Part shown: positions 15,745-23,576 of the stretch, one piece after another | How the letters are laid out: each line of letters begins with the position of its first letter | How positions within the stretch are numbered: position 1 is the stretch's first letter | Notes under the pieces: generated by a model | The model's database searches: none | What the model was told of the DNA's origin: nothing | The model's input: only the letters and a program-made list of their open reading frames with translations | Assembly (NCBI GenBank): GCA_013288825.1 | Contig: JABDBC010000003.1 | Coordinates: forward strand, 16,409 to 80,408 | From: Chlamydiota bacterium | GTDB taxonomy: Bacteria > Chlamydiota > Chlamydiia > Chlamydiales > Parachlamydiaceae | Length of the DNA: 64,000 nt | Direction: 5' to 3' | Translations under genes and position numbers: made by a program

Positions 15745-17130
15745 ATGGAAATTGAGATGTTGATTAAACAACCAGAATCAAAGACTTTGGAGTTTAAAAG
15801 GGATCTTTCGTCCTTACTTCCTGTTCTTAAAACTATCATTGCTTTCGCAAATACTGCAGGAGGAATCATCATTATTGGTTGCTCTCCTCCAGGAATAATC
15901 ACTGGTGTGCAAAATGTTTTCAAAGAGGAAGAAAGGCTTGCAAATGCAATTGCAGATAGTATTCATCCATTTCTTCTTCCAGAACTTGAAGTGGCTACTC
16001 TTGAAGGAAAAGATCTTTTAATAATAAAAGTTGCACATTGGAAAGGTCCTTTTTACCTTAAAAAGGAAGGCATGCCCAAAGGTGTCTATGTTCGATTAGG
16101 ATCGACAAGCCGCCCAGCAGGACCCGAGCTTATATCTGAACTTCAACGGTCTGTTTTATCTCTTTCTTTTGATCAACAGCCTTTGCCGGATTTGACAAAA
16201 GGTAGCTTGGACTTAGAAAAAATCGAACAAATTTTCAAAAGTCGAGGCAAAGAAATTAATACAGACAAACTTCAATCTTTAGGTATTTTAGTTCCGCATG
16301 CAAGGAATTTAGTTCCTTCAGTAGGCGGACTTATTTTGTTTGGTAGACCTTCTGAATTAAAGCAATCCTTTCCAGATGCGCGAGTAAGCTGCGGAAGATT
16401 TATAGGAGACAACAAGGCCAATATCCTGGATCGCTATGAAGTAGAAGGGACTATTTTAGATGCTGTTGAATCTGTCCCTAAATTCATAGCTCGTAATACA
16501 AGACTAGCAGCTCAGATTGAGGGAATTCGACGTAAGGATATACCGGAATATCCACATTTGGCTATCCGTGAAGTTTTGATTAACGCTTTGGTCCATAATG
16601 ATTACTCAATTAAAGGCGCACATATTCAAATTGCTATTTTTGACAATCGTTTAGAAGTTCAAAATCCAGGAATGCTCCCATTTGGATTTACTATGGAAGA
16701 CTTAAAGGCAGGGGTAAGTCGAGTACGCAATCGTGTGATTGCACGTGTATTTCATGAATTACAACTTATGGAAGTGTGGGGAAGCGGCTACAAACGATGT
16801 ATGGAAGATTGTAGACTTGGCAACTATTTAGCACCAGAATGGCTGGAATTGGGCGCTGCAGTTCGCGTTACATTTTCTCCTCATCAACGAACACAAACTA
16901 AAGAACTACAACCTTCTCAAGAAGTTCTACATGAACTTTTAGAACGCCAGAAAACCATATTATCTCTTTTTCAACCTGGATTACAACTATCATTCCGCGA
17001 AATTTTTAAACTTCTTTCTGAATCAATCCCTGAGCGCACGTTGCGATATGATCTTGCCCTTTTACGGAGTAGAAAATTATTACTTCCACAAGGGAAGGGG
17101 CGGGCCACTGTATGGCAATTATTTGAGTAA
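15745..17130 (+). CDS. AlbA_2 / RecG-like putative DNA-binding ATPase regulator
   Basis: 461 aa. The N-terminal AlbA_2 (Schlafen) domain is about 1-125: ESKTLEFKRDLSS, then AFANTAGGIIIIGC, then GVYVRLGSTSRPA. A central region of HATPase_c_4 type is at about 270-390, with REVLINALVHNDYS, NPGMLPFGFT and VWGSGYKRCMEDC. A C-terminal winged helix reads ERTLRYDLALLRSRKLL. Such proteins are annotated as ATP-dependent DNA helicase-like or transcriptional regulators; real helicase motifs are absent. AGGATGG precedes the ATG; an in-frame ATG at 15757 is an alternative. It is a free-standing gene with an upstream palindrome. Confidence 0.85.
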   Translation: MEIEMLIKQPESKTLEFKRDLSSLLPVLKTIIAFANTAGGIIIIGCSPPGIITGVQNVFKEEERLANAIADSIHPFLLPELEVATLEGKDLLIIKVAHWKGPFYLKKEGMPKGVYVRLGSTSRPAGPELISELQRSVLSLSFDQQPLPDLTKGSLDLEKIEQIFKSRGKEINTDKLQSLGILVPHARNLVPSVGGLILFGRPSELKQSFPDARVSCGRFIGDNKANILDRYEVEGTILDAVESVPKFIARNTRLAAQIEGIRRKDIPEYPHLAIREVLINALVHNDYSIKGAHIQIAIFDNRLEVQNPGMLPFGFTMEDLKAGVSRVRNRVIARVFHELQLMEVWGSGYKRCMEDCRLGNYLAPEWLELGAAVRVTFSPHQRTQTKELQPSQEVLHELLERQKTILSLFQPGLQLSFREIFKLLSESIPERTLRYDLALLRSRKLLLPQGKGRATVWQLFE

Positions 17131-17321
17131 TCTCCGGTTTCTCTACTTCAGTGGCTGTAAAATAGACTATTTTTGAAAACAGAAGATCGATTCCTAAAGC
17201 TTGAGACTGTAAAATAGAACACAGGTGTCATAGCAATGCTTAATATGCACTTATATGTATAGGAAAAGAAGATGATAAAAAGAACTTGCTGCATTTCCAT
17301 ACCCACTCCTAAATATAAGTG

Positions 17322-17470
17322 AATAAGGACTTACCATTTCTTTTCCAAACTATAGAGGACATAGTCTTCGCGCAGGATTTGTTACAACTGCTATTTTGAA
17401 TGGTGTGCCAGAGTATTCGATCATGAAGCAAACAGATCACAAGAAAAGTGACACCGTAAAAAAACACGTC
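17322..17470 (+). pseudogene. Third integrase fragment
   Basis: About 150 bp nearly identical to the 3' catalytic part of the intact integrase (codons for ISVPNYGGHSLRAGFVTTA through DHKKSDTVKK), ending abruptly before the catalytic Tyr. Same orientation as the other two copies. It marks an old recombination end between the AlbA_2 gene and the AbiE region. Confidence 0.85.
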
Positions 17471-17498
17471 ACCAAATCGTGAATTATTGATTTGGTGA
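17469..17498 (-). terminator. Rho-independent terminator of the AbiE-phosphoesterase operon
   Basis: Ten-bp arms TCACCAAATC / GATTTGGTGA with a 10-nt loop. On the minus strand the stem is followed by CGTGTTTTTTT. It begins 6 bp after the phosphoesterase stop codon. Confidence 0.75.
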
Positions 17499-17503
17499 TT
17501 TAC

Positions 17504-18049
17504 TTAACTTAAATGATCGTCTTTAGGTACTTCACAACTGATTTCATTTTTAGATGCTTTATCCAAAAGACTAAGAATAGTTTTTTCAGAGACAGGTTTG
17601 TAATCCCAAACCTCAACACATAGGTTGAGTCGATTGGATATGATCTTTCTAGGTCTTTTATCGTGGACATGACCGTGCAATTGAAAATGGGTTGGAGCTT
17701 GTTCGGAGGGAATATGAATAAGCTCAACAAGATGACGGCCAATTTTCAAAAAGGCTGACTCCAGAACAATATTGAATCCGACCCGAGTCATCCAGCTTGC
17801 ATTTCGATCGTGATTGCCGCGAATACAAATCTTTTGACCATTGAGTTGTGAGCAAATAGAGTGAAGGTGTTCGACATCTCCCAGTCCGAAATCTCCAAGA
17901 AAGAAGACTTGATCATCCTTACCTACGCTTTGATTCCAATTATCAATGAGATTTCTATCCATCTCTTCAACATTTGTATATGGACGACTTGCGTATCTTA
18001 TGATATTGGTGTGTGAGAAGTGAGTATCTGCGATAAACCATTTTTTCAT
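17504..18049 (-). CDS. Calcineurin-like metallophosphoesterase
   Basis: 181 aa. Metal-binding motifs of the family are in order: FIADTHFSHTNII (D-x-H), VFFLGDFGLGD (GD), IRGNHDR (GNHD), and a C-terminal LHGHVHDK (GHxH). These coordinate a dinuclear metal centre for phosphoester hydrolysis; the natural substrate is not predictable. The gene follows the AbiEii remnant by 11 bp and ends at a clear terminator, so it belongs to the AbiE transcript. Related small phosphoesterases accompany mobile and defence loci, but a joint role here is only inferred. Confidence 0.88.
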   Translation of the reverse strand: MKKWFIADTHFSHTNIIRYASRPYTNVEEMDRNLIDNWNQSVGKDDQVFFLGDFGLGDVEHLHSICSQLNGQKICIRGNHDRNASWMTRVGFNIVLESAFLKIGRHLVELIHIPSEQAPTHFQLHGHVHDKRPRKIISNRLNLCVEVWDYKPVSEKTILSLLDKASKNEISCEVPKDDHLS

Positions 18050-18060
18050 ATTCGATCTCT

Positions 18061-18932
18061 TTATTCAGAAGTGCATAGTTGCGTATTATTACTTAGCCAA
18101 GAATTAATGAAAGAAATTACATCTTGGATTAATTCAGGAGGCTTATTCGCAACTTGATTACTTGAGAGATTCTTTTGATATTCGCGCCATAATGGTTGCA
18201 ACATCTCTATAAATTCAACATCATACTTTAGAGGTAATTTCAGCTGGGTTTGTCTATGATTAAACACTGTTGTCACGACCTTATGAGTGTAATCGGGATC
18301 TAAGCATTTCTTTAAAGAGATGAGAGAGTGGAGGTCATGAAAATCCTTCATTCTGGTGTTACCCATGCCGCGATGAACCACTGTCTCGAGCTTCTCTGCA
18401 AAAATAAACTCTTTGGGATACGAACGAACTTGAATTTTACTTTCAAAAAGAGGACCTTTCGATGTTGATGTTAAATCCATCGAATAGTCAATAGCCTCTA
18501 CGATATCCCCAAAACCTAGATCAATCTGAATATAAGTTTGTGGTCCACCCAGCTTTGCTAAAAGCAGCACCTCAATGCCTGTGTAGTCCATGTGAGGATG
18601 TGCAAGCTTGCCTATTTTTACTTTTTCAAATTCAAATCCATCTTCGAGGTGAACACTACAAATGTGATCGAAGGCTTTACTCACGAACTCTTCTGTATTT
18701 TGCAGTTTATCAACCAAGAAATCTAAATCCTTTGTTTCACGTCCTATGGTATGTATCGAGCTAGAAGAGATCCCCCTTTAAGAATGAAGTTACCCTTATA
18801 CTTAGATTGACAGAGTCGGGCTAAGAACCGCTCTAAAATCAAGTTGTGCCAAATTTCATCAAAAGTAAGATCGCGTTCCTTCGCAATCGACCGAAGTCGT
18901 TGTTTCATGGATTGTTTTAAAGAATTGTTCAT
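18061..18932 (-). pseudogene. abiEii: AbiEii nucleotidyltransferase toxin, frameshifted
   Basis: The N-terminal part (18744-18932) has the nucleotidyltransferase motif LKGGSLLARY. The frame then stops, but a one-base shift near 18740 restores the expected RETKDLDF motif and joins it to the 218 aa downstream frame, which has QIDLGFGD and the C-terminal helical part with FAEKLETVVHRGMGNTRMKDFHDL. The start codon overlaps the antitoxin stop as ATGA. AbiEii toxins transfer nucleotides and arrest growth in type IV systems. A single frameshift could be inactivation or a sequence error. Confidence 0.85.
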
Positions 18933-19525
18933 GTTGTGAGTGCCATAATGAAGGGATGAATATCGACCCGAAGCGTCTTAGCATATTTCAGAAGCTTATT
19001 TAGATCAGGTTTAGCAGAACCAGTTTGACGAAGGTAAGCCTGTAATGCCTTAATGGCAATTTCTTTGCTTAAATACCGAAAGGAATCGACCACTGTTCTT
19101 TCTTTATCAAAAATTTTAAGATGGGCTGTTCCTAATTGAATTACTGTTTGCCCAAGTTCAATATTTCGCATGCGAATGATTCGCGTTTTAGGTCTTTGAG
19201 GACTTTTTAAAGCGTGAGGAATTGCAATCCAAAACTGCCTCATTATTTGATCTGTAAGGCCGTAATAACAAAGTGCTGAGATCAAGCAAATTACCCCATT
19301 GGGTATGCTCATCGCCATTAAAGCTAAATCTTCCCATTGAAAATCGATTTCTATCTTTGCTTGAGAACCTTTGTAAACGCCACGAGTTACTCGTTCTATT
19401 ACGCCTTTTTTACAAAAATGAGCAAGCATACGGGAGGGAATGCCAGCAACTCGAGCTTCAGAAGCCGTGAAAACTGGCGTTTCTATAAAAACTTGAATAG
19501 CAGCATCATATTTTGAAGTAGTCAT
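18929..19525 (-). CDS. abiEi: AbiEi-type antitoxin / transcriptional regulator
   Basis: 198 aa. An N-terminal winged-helix reads VFTASEARVAGIPSRMLAHF, then the conserved VIERVTRGVYKG, followed by the AbiEi C-terminal region (ALMAMSIPNGVICLISAL, CYYGLTDQ, then EIAIKALQAYLRQTG). AbiEi binds its own promoter and neutralises AbiEii without binding it. It overlaps the toxin gene by 4 bp. A perfect inverted repeat at 19543-19571, just upstream, matches the expected autoregulatory site. Confidence 0.88.
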   Translation of the reverse strand: MTTSKYDAAIQVFIETPVFTASEARVAGIPSRMLAHFCKKGVIERVTRGVYKGSQAKIEIDFQWEDLALMAMSIPNGVICLISALCYYGLTDQIMRQFWIAIPHALKSPQRPKTRIIRMRNIELGQTVIQLGTAHLKIFDKERTVVDSFRYLSKEIAIKALQAYLRQTGSAKPDLNKLLKYAKTLRVDIHPFIMALTT

Positions 19526-19542
19526 AGTCTAACGTGTAACAT

Positions 19543-19571
19543 AAGTACCCATAAATTTCAAGTGGGTACTT
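19543..19571. promoter_or_regulatory. Inverted repeat, probable AbiEi operator
   Basis: AAGTACCCA and TGGGTACTT, perfect 9-bp arms 11 bp apart, 18 bp upstream of the abiEi start. AbiEi proteins are known to repress through inverted repeats in their promoters. The following stretch to 19832 shows no gene. Confidence 0.6.
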
Positions 19572-19832
19572 GAATTACATACAATTGAATAGCTTTCCTC
19601 ACTGTGGAGATGACAAGTACAGAGCAAAGTCATAAAATTCGGTGTAATCAACACTGAGATCTGGAATATTGGAGTTAAACGGTGCTCCTTGATTATAGAA
19701 TAGTGTTATCAAATTGACTTTTGCCATGATTCAAAGCATATATGCAAAAGTGCTTTCCTCATCAGAAGGAATGCCTGAAAAAGCTTCTAAGGGAGAAAAT
19801 AAGCACGGCTTCACACCAACCGGAGAAAAACC

Positions 19833-19995
19833 ATGTCACAAACCTTATCGACGTTGTTGCTTCGCAATCTCCACGACGTGTTCGGTGAGATTGATCCCGT
19901 GCGTCGACGCGCAACGGTCGATGAAATCTTTCACGAAGATGCTGTGTTCTATGATCCTAACGGTGGCATTTACCGAGGCTGCGACGAGATCGACA
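19833..19995 (+). pseudogene. NTF2/SnoaL-like protein, 5' fragment only
   Basis: About 54 codons of a SnoaL/NTF2-fold N-terminus (LLLRNLHDVFGEIDPVRRR, then VDEIFHEDAVFYDPNG). CGGAGA lies before the ATG. The base composition is visibly more GC-rich than the surroundings. At about 19989-19996 the sequence switches into an antisense AbiEii fragment, so the reading frame beyond is foreign. The fragment looks like a recent import from a distant donor. Confidence 0.7.
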
Positions 19996-20234
19996 TGGAT
20001 TTTATCTTTCATCTTAGCAAAAGTGGCTTTTAGAATTGTTCGATAACCAGGATATTCCAAATGCGGCTTAGAAAGTGGCTCTATGCGTTCAAAGGAAAAG
20101 GTGAATCCATCGTCTGATGATATCGATACAATCTCTTCAAAGACTTCTTGAAGCCCTTTTACTTCGGCATTCATAGTTTTACTTCGAGCCGTTTCCTTAG
20201 TAAGGTTATGAAAGAGTTTTATTTTATTAAGCAA
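19990..20234 (-). pseudogene. Second AbiEii-like fragment
   Basis: The minus-strand frame encodes ISSDDGFTFSFERIEPLSKP, then HLEYPGYR and KIHVDL, matching the centre of the AbiEii at 18061-18932 (DGFEFEKVKIGKLAHPHMDY, QIDLGFGD). After VDL the frame continues into the reverse of the NTF2-like fragment. It lacks both the nucleotidyltransferase motif and the C-terminal half. A sequence of about 9 bp (GATCGACAT) sits at the junction. Confidence 0.7.
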
Positions 20235-20397
20235 GGCTTTCCAACTATTGGAAAAAAGCTCTGAAGAGCAGACAGAAAAATTAAATTAATGGTGCAAAGT
20301 CTCATCTACGAACTTATGCTTAGTACCGTCATTGCATAGGGACTGCATCTTATGGTATACTACCGTATTTCAGAGAAATGAAGACAAGGAGTCAACT

Positions 20398-20625
20398 ATG
20401 ACACTTAGTGAAGAGGCTATGTGTTTTCTCGAAGAACATATTCCAGAACTCGCTGATGTAGCATTCAAGCAGGCATACTGGGCCGCCCTGGCATCTGGAA
20501 GTAGTGTACTTATAAGTGAAAATGGGAATCTTGTGGAGGTATTTCCTGATGGGAAGCAAAGTTTTATCAAACGTCTACCTCCATCAACGCCAGTAACCCG
20601 CGGTCAGAGGTTGGAAATTCAATGA
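20398..20625 (+). CDS. Small putative antitoxin paired with the zeta-like kinase
   Basis: 75 aa from the ATG at 20398, chosen because AAGGAG lies 6 bases upstream; an earlier in-frame ATG at 20332 has no such site. The sequence (LSEEAMCFLEEHIPELADVAFKQAYWAALASG) is a short helical protein of a type commonly encoded directly before zeta-family ATPases. It overlaps the next gene by 4 bp (ATGA). Its antitoxin role is inferred from that pairing. A TATACT box occurs at about 20355-20360. Confidence 0.65.
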   Translation: MTLSEEAMCFLEEHIPELADVAFKQAYWAALASGSSVLISENGNLVEVFPDGKQSFIKRLPPSTPVTRGQRLEIQ

Positions 20626-21371
20626 ATAAAGGAATCCCTCGTCTTCGTATGTTCGCAGGCCCAAATGGTTCGGGTAAGAGCACATTTAGATCCATCATCC
20701 GTCCTGAACTGCTTGGAATATACATTAACCCCGATGAGATCGAAAAGGAAATTCGTGATTTTGGTTTCCTTGATCTTCAAAGCTATCAAGTAACAACGAC
20801 GGCAAAAGAAGTAATAGATTTTTTTATTAATTCTCCGCTTCTAAAAAAAGCCGATTTGCTAGACGATGTGCATAGCCTGCGTTTCAATGATGAGAAATTG
20901 AGTTTCCATAACGTGGGAGTCAATGCTTATTTTGCCTCAGTTGCAGCCGATTTTGTCCGTAACAAGCTCATTGAATGCTCAAAATCTTTTACTTTTGAGA
21001 CTGTAATGTCCTTTCCAGATAAGGTGGAGTTGCTCCGTAGGGCACAAACAAAAGGCTATCGAACCTATCTCTATTATGTAGCAACCGAAGATCCTTCCAT
21101 TAATATCTCGCGTGTCCGCTATCGGGTAAGAATGGGTGGACATTCCGTGCCGGAGGATAAGATTGTAAGCCGTTACAAACGCTCTCTTGATTTGTTGATG
21201 CAGGCTGTTCAATTCACCAATCGTTCTTACATTTTTGATAACTCGACTCATGAACACATCTGGTTAGCAGAAATCACCGATGGACAAGTGCTGGAAATGA
21301 AAACAGATCAGATCCCTGCATGGTTTAAAAAAACTTTGGGAGGCAAATTCAATATAGAAAATAAGAGATAG
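20622..21371 (+). CDS. Zeta toxin-family P-loop kinase
   Basis: 249 aa. Walker A GPNGSGKST at about 14-22; then YINPDEIEKEI, FTFETVMSFPDKVELLRRA and GYRTYLYYVATEDP, and the zeta signature RVRYRVRMGGHSVPEDKI with SRYKRSLDLL. Zeta toxins phosphorylate UDP-activated sugars and block envelope synthesis. The residue set is complete. Translation is coupled to the upstream small gene. A housekeeping role cannot be excluded, as many chromosomal members lack proven toxicity. Confidence 0.85.
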   Translation: MNKGIPRLRMFAGPNGSGKSTFRSIIRPELLGIYINPDEIEKEIRDFGFLDLQSYQVTTTAKEVIDFFINSPLLKKADLLDDVHSLRFNDEKLSFHNVGVNAYFASVAADFVRNKLIECSKSFTFETVMSFPDKVELLRRAQTKGYRTYLYYVATEDPSINISRVRYRVRMGGHSVPEDKIVSRYKRSLDLLMQAVQFTNRSYIFDNSTHEHIWLAEITDGQVLEMKTDQIPAWFKKTLGGKFNIENKR

Positions 21372-21521
21372 TTAGCATGGATGTCTTTCCATTTAAAAAA
21401 TGACACAGCAGTTAGAATGTGCTGAAGAAAATGCTAGAATCAGAGTGTCTAATGCGTTTTCAAGCTGTCTCCTAGAGGCAAGTTTTGATTTGACTCAAAT
21501 AATTAATAAAAAGTGAAATAA

Positions 21522-22226
21522 ATGCCTTTAATATCTCGCTCTTTGCCACCTAAAAAAATTGAGTATAAAAAAGGAGAAATGCAACTTTTATTTAGACCAT
21601 TTGAAGCAGATGATGCTAGAAAATTTCAAGATGTGCTTAAAGATACTCTCCCAGCCCTTTATAAATATATGTTATGGCCAGAACAAGATTGGAACTTTGA
21701 GGAGTGTCTTCGTTGGACTATACAACGACATGGTGAATATTTTTTAGGGATAGAATTTGAGTGGGGATGTTTTAACCTTTTAACAGGTGAGTTACTTGGA
21801 GCTGTTGGTATAATGCCTGCCTTTTCCTTTAACCCTGATTGTTATGAAATAGGTTATTGGATTTCTCAAAAACACACCAATAAGGGTTTAGCTACTCTCT
21901 GCACACAAGTCATTACTTTGGCTTCGTTTAAATGCCTTGGCGTTAAACGCTTGCAAGTTGGTAGCGCCTCTGCTAATCAAGCAAGCATTCGTGTTATCGA
22001 AAAATGTGGCTTTAAATATGAGGGAGAGCTTAGAGGGCTATTTCCCCCTCCTTCAGAAGAAAAAATTAAAAGGGGTACTCTGTACTGTGAAACCGATTAT
22101 TTGTACGCGCTTTTGTATAATGATTGCGAAAAACTTAACTGGTATGAGGATGTTCAAAAATCATCATCAATTTTCAGCTTAGATGGCGAAAATGTATTAT
22201 TTTCTGAATTGCCAGTAAAAATCTAA
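21522..22226 (+). CDS. GNAT acetyltransferase, RimJ/RimL type
   Basis: 234 aa. N-terminal substrate region to about residue 90; acetyl-CoA domain with LLGAVGIMPAF, YEIGYWISQKHTNKGLATL (the Q/RxxGxG/A-like loop is GLAT) and LQVGSASANQASIRVIEKCG, then FKYEGELRG. Members acetylate ribosomal protein N-termini or small amines including antibiotics. The C-terminal 45 residues extend beyond the usual fold. It converges with the next gene, overlapping it by 4 bp. The substrate is unknown. Confidence 0.85.
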   Translation: MPLISRSLPPKKIEYKKGEMQLLFRPFEADDARKFQDVLKDTLPALYKYMLWPEQDWNFEECLRWTIQRHGEYFLGIEFEWGCFNLLTGELLGAVGIMPAFSFNPDCYEIGYWISQKHTNKGLATLCTQVITLASFKCLGVKRLQVGSASANQASIRVIEKCGFKYEGELRGLFPPPSEEKIKRGTLYCETDYLYALLYNDCEKLNWYEDVQKSSSIFSLDGENVLFSELPVKI

Positions 22227-22804
22227 TAATCTATCTTCTTTTGGATTTTTTTGGTTATTGTGTTTAGAGATTCAGCATCGGTATCGAATTCAATATCAAA
22301 TTCCATGTTGTGATACAAATGAAAATACTGAGCCCTTGAAGAGCCTAAGATACGTCCATTTCTTTCCTTTTCTCTTTTTTCCAAGACCTCCAATGGAGCT
22401 TTAAGCCTTATCCAAAGAACGGGAAAGTCTTTTAGAACTTCTTTCCAAGTACCTATGTTTTCTTGTCCAAAGGCAAAATCATCAACGATAATGCAGTGTC
22501 CAGATATCGCAAGATTTTTAACTACATCTCTGAATGTATGCTGCATCTTGCTGGCAAAAGGGCCCATGCGCAGTTCTTGCATAGTGATTCCATCCTGGTC
22601 GTGCAGACTTTTCCAACTAAAGCCTGAGCATGTATAGCCCCCTACCCAATTGTTCATTTTCTGAGGCATCCATCCGATCACTTTATCAAAGCTTATATGT
22701 AAAAAAGGCCTTTCAAGAACATCTTGAAGAGATTTTGCTAAGGTTGTTTTACCAACGCTGGAAGGTCCATTTAGATAGATGATTTGCATAATATATGATG
22801 ACAC
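22223..22804 (-). CDS. Chloramphenicol phosphotransferase-like P-loop kinase
   Basis: 193 aa. Walker A GPSSVGKTT at about 13-21; downstream HISFDKVIGWMPQKM, a GHCIIVDDFAFG acid motif, LWIRLKAPLEVLEKREKERN and a C-terminal DIEFDTD. This pattern matches the CPT family, which phosphorylates chloramphenicol at the 3-OH in Streptomyces. Many family members have unknown substrates, so resistance is only a possibility. Residue 6 is also Met and could be the true start. Confidence 0.8.
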   Translation of the reverse strand: MSSYIMQIIYLNGPSSVGKTTLAKSLQDVLERPFLHISFDKVIGWMPQKMNNWVGGYTCSGFSWKSLHDQDGITMQELRMGPFASKMQHTFRDVVKNLAISGHCIIVDDFAFGQENIGTWKEVLKDFPVLWIRLKAPLEVLEKREKERNGRILGSSRAQYFHLYHNMEFDIEFDTDAESLNTITKKIQKKIDY

Positions 22805-22836
22805 TTTTCAATAGACGATTGAGAGTTCACATTTCT

Positions 22837-23265
22837 TTATTTCCTAATAAGCAATTCTTTTCTTAGATAATGGAAAGAGGTCTCATACATATATCCTGAG
22901 CGTGTGAATTCCAATTCAAATCCCATTTTTAGATAGAAACCCAGAGCTTGGAAACTCATGGTTTCTACAAACGCGAAAGGACATCGATTGTCTTGACCAT
23001 ATGCTAATGCATGTTGCATGAGTTTGGTGGCAACTCCATGACCTCTATATTCTTCTTCAACATAAACATACTTCACATGCAAAGCTCCCCAAAAAAGTTC
23101 GACGACGATAGCTCCGGCAAAAGAATCTCTTTTGGCATTTGCCACAAAGGCTACAGCGTCAAACTTTTCATCATGACCTGTTATGGCTATTGCATGACGG
23201 CTAAAGCCTTCATAAATCTGTTTTTTCAGTCTTTCGCTTAAAGACTGCTCCTTTATCTCAATCAT
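22837..23265 (-). CDS. GNAT acetyltransferase (small)
   Basis: 142 aa, full single GNAT domain. Strand 4-5 region LHVKYVYVEEEYRGHGVATKLM contains the acetyl-CoA loop RGHGVA; the C-terminal strand has ALGFYLKMGFELEF. It lies 32 bp upstream of the CPT-like kinase on the same strand, and the pair may share a transcript. The substrate is unknown; acetylation of a small amine or antibiotic is plausible in this resistance-like neighbourhood. Confidence 0.85.
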   Translation of the reverse strand: MIEIKEQSLSERLKKQIYEGFSRHAIAITGHDEKFDAVAFVANAKRDSFAGAIVVELFWGALHVKYVYVEEEYRGHGVATKLMQHALAYGQDNRCPFAFVETMSFQALGFYLKMGFELEFTRSGYMYETSFHYLRKELLIRK

Positions 23266-23415
23266 TTTATTATTCTAATCCAGCGGCTATTACAGAACAA
23301 CTTTGGGTTTCGATTAACAGCAACTCCCACTTTTAGCGGAAAGTGCTGGTAATCTAATGCAGGAATTGCGGTTTCTCGCATTGATTAAATATTCATTTCT
23401 CATTGCTGCTAATGT

Positions 23416-23490
23416 GTCTTCAATTGAGCAGAAAGATGGAAAGCCATTGTGGCTGCCTTTTGGAAGTCAGTAAAAGCAAGCTCAGAGCGA
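23416..23490. repeat. 75-bp repeat shared with the end of the first lanC (8013-8085)
   Basis: The stretch from TTGAGCAGAAAGATGGAAAG onward is about 80 percent identical, in the same orientation, to the stretch that forms the 3' end of cyclase 1. On the minus strand it contains an ATG-started 28-codon frame (MNRSELAFTDFQKAA...) directly downstream of a dtd fragment. Its origin is unknown. Confidence 0.55.
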
Positions 23491-23509
23491 TTCATCGTTT
23501 GTTATCGGT

Positions 23510-23576
23510 TTACCGCTCTAACATCAAGGTAACTGGCCCATCATTAACCAAAGAAACTTTCATTTCGGCTCCATGG
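23510..23576 (-). pseudogene. dtd: C-terminal scrap of D-aminoacyl-tRNA deacylase (dtd)
   Basis: Minus-strand codons read GAEMKVSLVNDGPVTLMLER then stop. This is the signature C-terminus of DTD (VSLxNDGPVT), the enzyme that clears D-amino acids from tRNA. Only about 22 codons survive, abutting the next gene's stop codon. It is a remnant of an imported or displaced gene. Confidence 0.7.

Noticed and set aside
19714..20046. Plus-strand 110-codon reading frame
   Set aside because: Only the overlapping frame from 19833 has recognisable protein (NTF2-like) and a ribosome site; this frame is its shadow.
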